Below are positions 61,664-64,000 of a stretch of DNA of 64,000 nucleotides, one piece after another (the first letter of the stretch is position 1; each line of letters opens with the position of its first letter). The notes below the pieces were generated by a model. The model saw only the letters and a list, made by a program, of their open reading frames with translations, was not told the origin of the DNA and ran no database searches. Both the position numbers and the translations under genes were made by a program. Source of the DNA: Takakia lepidozioides (Eukaryota > Streptophyta > Takakiopsida > Takakiales > Takakiaceae); contig CM060731.1 in NCBI GenBank assembly GCA_030704615.1, forward strand, positions 55,897,756 through 55,961,755, given 5' to 3'.

Positions 61664-61883
61664 GATATGCGCAGGCGCATATCTGTTTTCATGGCCAGCT
61701 AAATCTCACAAAGAGCCCTCATCTTCAGTATACGCAGGCGCATACCCATTTTCATGGATACATGAAATCCCCGCACTCACAAGTCGAGCCCTGTTTTAAA
61801 GGCTATGCGCAGGTGCATAGGGTTTTGGAGTCTCTCTGCAGATGTGTGCGCCCTGGCCATTTAGCATATGCGTAGGCGCATAT
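61664..61883. repeat. Palindrome array P8
   Basis: Four short hairpins at 61664-61683 (arms GATATGCGC/GCGCATATC around AG), 61728-61745 (GTATACGC/GCGCATAC), 61803-61820 (CTATGCGC/GTGCATAG) and 61866-61883 (ATATGCGT/GCGCATAT). Spacing is 64, 75 and 63 bases, and the linkers are unrelated. Outer bases differ between copies but mostly still pair. Confidence 0.85.
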
Positions 61884-61969
61884 CATTCTGAATTCGCGAA
61901 ATGAAATCTTACAAACAGCAGAGACACGGAATGAGGCTTTTACCTTTTGTTTTCTGCCCCTTCCGCGAC

Positions 61970-62110
61970 CTATTCATGTGCCTCTTGTAGCTCCCGCACC
62001 TCCAGCGCCCACAGAGCCGCTTGGGCATTCTTCCGCCCCATCACCGCAGCAACGCATTGTCGCAGCGTGGTGTAATACAGCTTTGTCGTCCCATCCTCCG
62101 TCAACAGATC
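61970..62110 (-). CDS. Unrecognised C-terminal exon
   Basis: A 141-base minus-strand frame begins directly after TATAATCTAG, a good acceptor, and ends at a TAG. It encodes LLTEDGTTKLYYTTLRQCVA, then RKNAQAALWALEVRELQEAH. The text is high-complexity and helical, looks like real protein and has no stop. I do not recognise the family; an armadillo-like helical protein is one guess. It has no ATG of its own, so it must be a last exon or an exon fragment like the CtpA piece at 12.4 kb. No upstream exon was found up to 64 kb on this strand. Confidence 0.45.
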   Translation of the reverse strand, partial: DLLTEDGTTKLYYTTLRQCVAAVMGRKNAQAALWALEVRELQEAHE

Positions 62111-63275
62111 CTAGATTATAAGAGAGCGACAATCCAGCATGAATTTATTGGCGGATTTGCTACTACTTGACGGGTGTGGTATACTCTTCTCCCCTTCCCT
62201 GGGCGGTGTCCCAGTTCTACGCCTCGATTATTTTCTCCTCTCACTAGTAAGAGGCCTGATTTGTGAGTTGTCGCTCCCAGGTGTTTCCAGTTTTACCTTT
62301 TGAAAAAAAAATCATGATTGCCAGAGCTGGGGTGGTATGGCTGTCCCGATATGCCATCCTATCTTTGGCAAATAATCGCCAAATTTGGACCTCAAGTTCT
62401 TTTGCAGAGTTCCAAATACAAATACTTGTAATTTTATATGCTTATCAAAGTGGGGATTCTAGGTACATAATTCTCAAATTTTCATTGATTCTTCATACGC
62501 ATTTGCATGGAGCACGGTATTCTACGAGCAGTGAATGCTCATAAATGTCAGCTGCCAAGGAGAGTCGCCAAGCATCTGGCGCCACTTCGTACCTGTGCAA
62601 AAGTATCGCGTGGGCTGGGAGTGCTGGTGGTCTCTGCGTGTATACTAATGTGTAGGTATCGGCTGGGCTGCTGGTTTATAGGTATGATGGCTGCTGCTAA
62701 TTGTTTGTGAATGAGGAGAGGTATAGGGAGACAACAGCAGGAGCAGCAGCAAACTCCCATCATTTTATGAGTAAAATTATACTTCTAGTTGTGCTTTTAC
62801 TAGCAAGAAATGGTTCAAGAGTCTCTTGTAGCTGTTCTGGCAACTACCAATGATTGTACATCGAGATACATCAACCCACAAACAAGAGAAAATTGGCCCA
62901 ATTGGTCATGGTTGTTTCTTAGTCGACAACATGGACTACTTTATGTCTCAACTGTTTGCTCCCCCTTAGATGAGACAGTCTCTCCTCTCCTCTTTGTGCT
63001 TATCTACGAAAAATATGATCTTTGCAGTAGCAGAACTTTTAAGAGATACAATATATCAAATGAGTTTCACCCATATGAATGCTACTCGCCACCACAAATT
63101 TCCTTTGAATTTTGTTTAGTTAAAATTACAGTCTTGGTTACATGAGTATTAAAATCCCGGTTATCAGCGTCTTGTCCGTCAGTCAGCGTCAGGTCACGTC
63201 AGACCTGATGCTGACAGGACCTCTGTCACGTCAGGTTCCGGGAATATTCTGGTAAAATAAATATCAGGTAAAATA
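62111..63275. other. Spacer without a supported gene
   Basis: ORFs at 62263-62544, 62507-62710 and 62810-63145 have no recognisable domain. GATTGCCAGAGCTGG..GGCTGTCCCGATATG near 62318-62350 may be an isolated decayed P4 unit. At 63180-63240 CACGTCAG and CTGACAGG-type motifs recur, forming imperfect inverted repeats similar in style to 36.75-36.83 kb. Confidence 0.4.
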
Positions 63276-64000
63276 TTGCCACTTAAGCAGCCGCGTCGCC
63301 GACACGGTGGCGGTGACAAATACATTTTGGAAAATAATAAAATGAAAGCAACCGTCAATTTTGGCGATCGCTTTCTATTTCGTAATTTTAAAAATAAGAA
63401 CGACCGCCAACATGGCGTTCACTTAAATGTTTTTATTAAAAAAAACAAGATTGGCGGTCGCATAATTTAAAACAAAAAACAGCGACCTCTGTATTGGCGG
63501 TCGCATAATTTTGAAAATATATAAAAAACAAGCGACCGCCAGAGTTGGCGGTCGCTTAATTTCAATAATATATAAAAGCAAGCAACCGCCAAACGGACGG
63601 GCGCTTAATTTTGAAAATTAAAAAAAAAACAAGCAACCGCCATATGGCGGTCGCTTGAATATACAAATATATAAAAACTAAGTGAGGGCCATATGGCGGT
63701 CGCTTTATTTTAGAAATATATAAAAAAAACCAGCGACCACCATAATATGGCGGTCCCTTTATTTTAATATTAAAAAACCAGCGACCGCCATAATATGGCG
63801 GTTGCTTTATTTTAAAGATATTAAAAAAAACCAGCGACCGCCATAATATGGCGGTCGCTTTATTTCAAATTTTTTTTTTAAAAACAGCGAGACTGCCATA
63901 ATATCGGTCGCTTTATTCTAAAAATATTTAAAAAATAATAATCTCAGAAAATGCAGCGACCGCCAAATTATGGCGGTCGCATTTTTTTTTTAAAAAAAAA
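63276..64000. repeat. Palindrome array P3, running off the window
   Basis: About twelve units at 50-65 bp spacing. Each has arms GCGACCGCCA and TGGCGGTCGC around a short AT-rich centre (for example TAATA), joined by linkers of the type TTTATTTTAAAAATAT with A runs. Units near 63290-63420 are badly decayed, those from 63530 on are mostly good, and several near 63770-63860 are perfect. The array is open at the right edge. Confidence 0.93.

Noticed and set aside
63276-64000. CRISPR-like array (regular repeats with spacers)
   Set aside because: Repeats are palindromes with decaying units and AT-rich, similar linkers rather than unique spacers. The window is plant nuclear DNA with introns and has no cas genes.

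Overview
The window reads as nuclear DNA of a land plant, most likely a seed-free one (fern or lycophyte; moss not excluded). The grounds are spliceosomal GT-AG introns, PLS-class pentatricopeptide (PPR) proteins ending in a DYW cytidine-deaminase domain, plant-specific OSB-type PDF motifs, a chloroplast-protease exon fragment, and dense Ty3, LINE, MULE and piggyBac debris. The species cannot be named from sequence alone.

Layout. 1-480 is an array of short palindromes. 498-2705 holds a frameshifted gag fragment abutting a decayed minus-strand gene ('domain X', copy 1). About 2866-9985 is a decayed Ty3-type retrotransposon (LTR, tRNA-primer-like site, gag with a 515-bp tandem duplication, protease-RT-RNase H, no integrase, then a second protease copy) joined to an OSB/PPR gene fragment (9990-10360). 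10.4-13.7 kb is mostly non-coding, with a G-box cluster, an inverted-repeat family, a CtpA-protease exon fragment and LINE pieces. 14471-17868 is the clearest host housekeeping gene, a PHD plus extended-PHD chromatin reader. 20.2-23.1 kb carries a piggyBac C-terminus and a MULE-type transposase (copy A). 23.28-27.68 kb is a very large palindrome-built satellite. 28.07-29.5 kb is domain X copy 2. 32.78-36.22 kb is MULE transposase copy B with a SWIM finger. 36.87-39.81 kb is a second Ty3 element cut by an inverted LTR (39814-40638) and followed by a LINE-like 3' tail.

41.2-57.8 kb is a PPR locus. Two paralogous genes stand head to head (42860-50593 minus; 51207-57740 plus). Each joins small exons encoding OSB-type PDF motifs to one long PPR-E-DYW exon, and each carries an intronic insertion of the same LINE family in the sense orientation with a clear target-site duplication. 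PPR fragments flank them. 59.4-60.7 kb is an integrase-core gene of a type best known from animals and fungi. 61.4-61.9 kb and 63.3-64.0 kb are further palindrome arrays, and a small unrecognised exon lies at 61970-62110.

The unusual theme is a shared architecture: at least seven families of short near-perfect palindromes, mostly unrelated in sequence, each arrayed at roughly 50-75 bp spacing (longer higher-order units at 25-27.7 kb). No standard repeat class that I know explains all of them. The second theme is the OSB-PDF/PPR-DYW fusion, which would link an organellar single-stranded-DNA-binding motif to an RNA-editing enzyme. Domains were recognised by eye and no database search was run.
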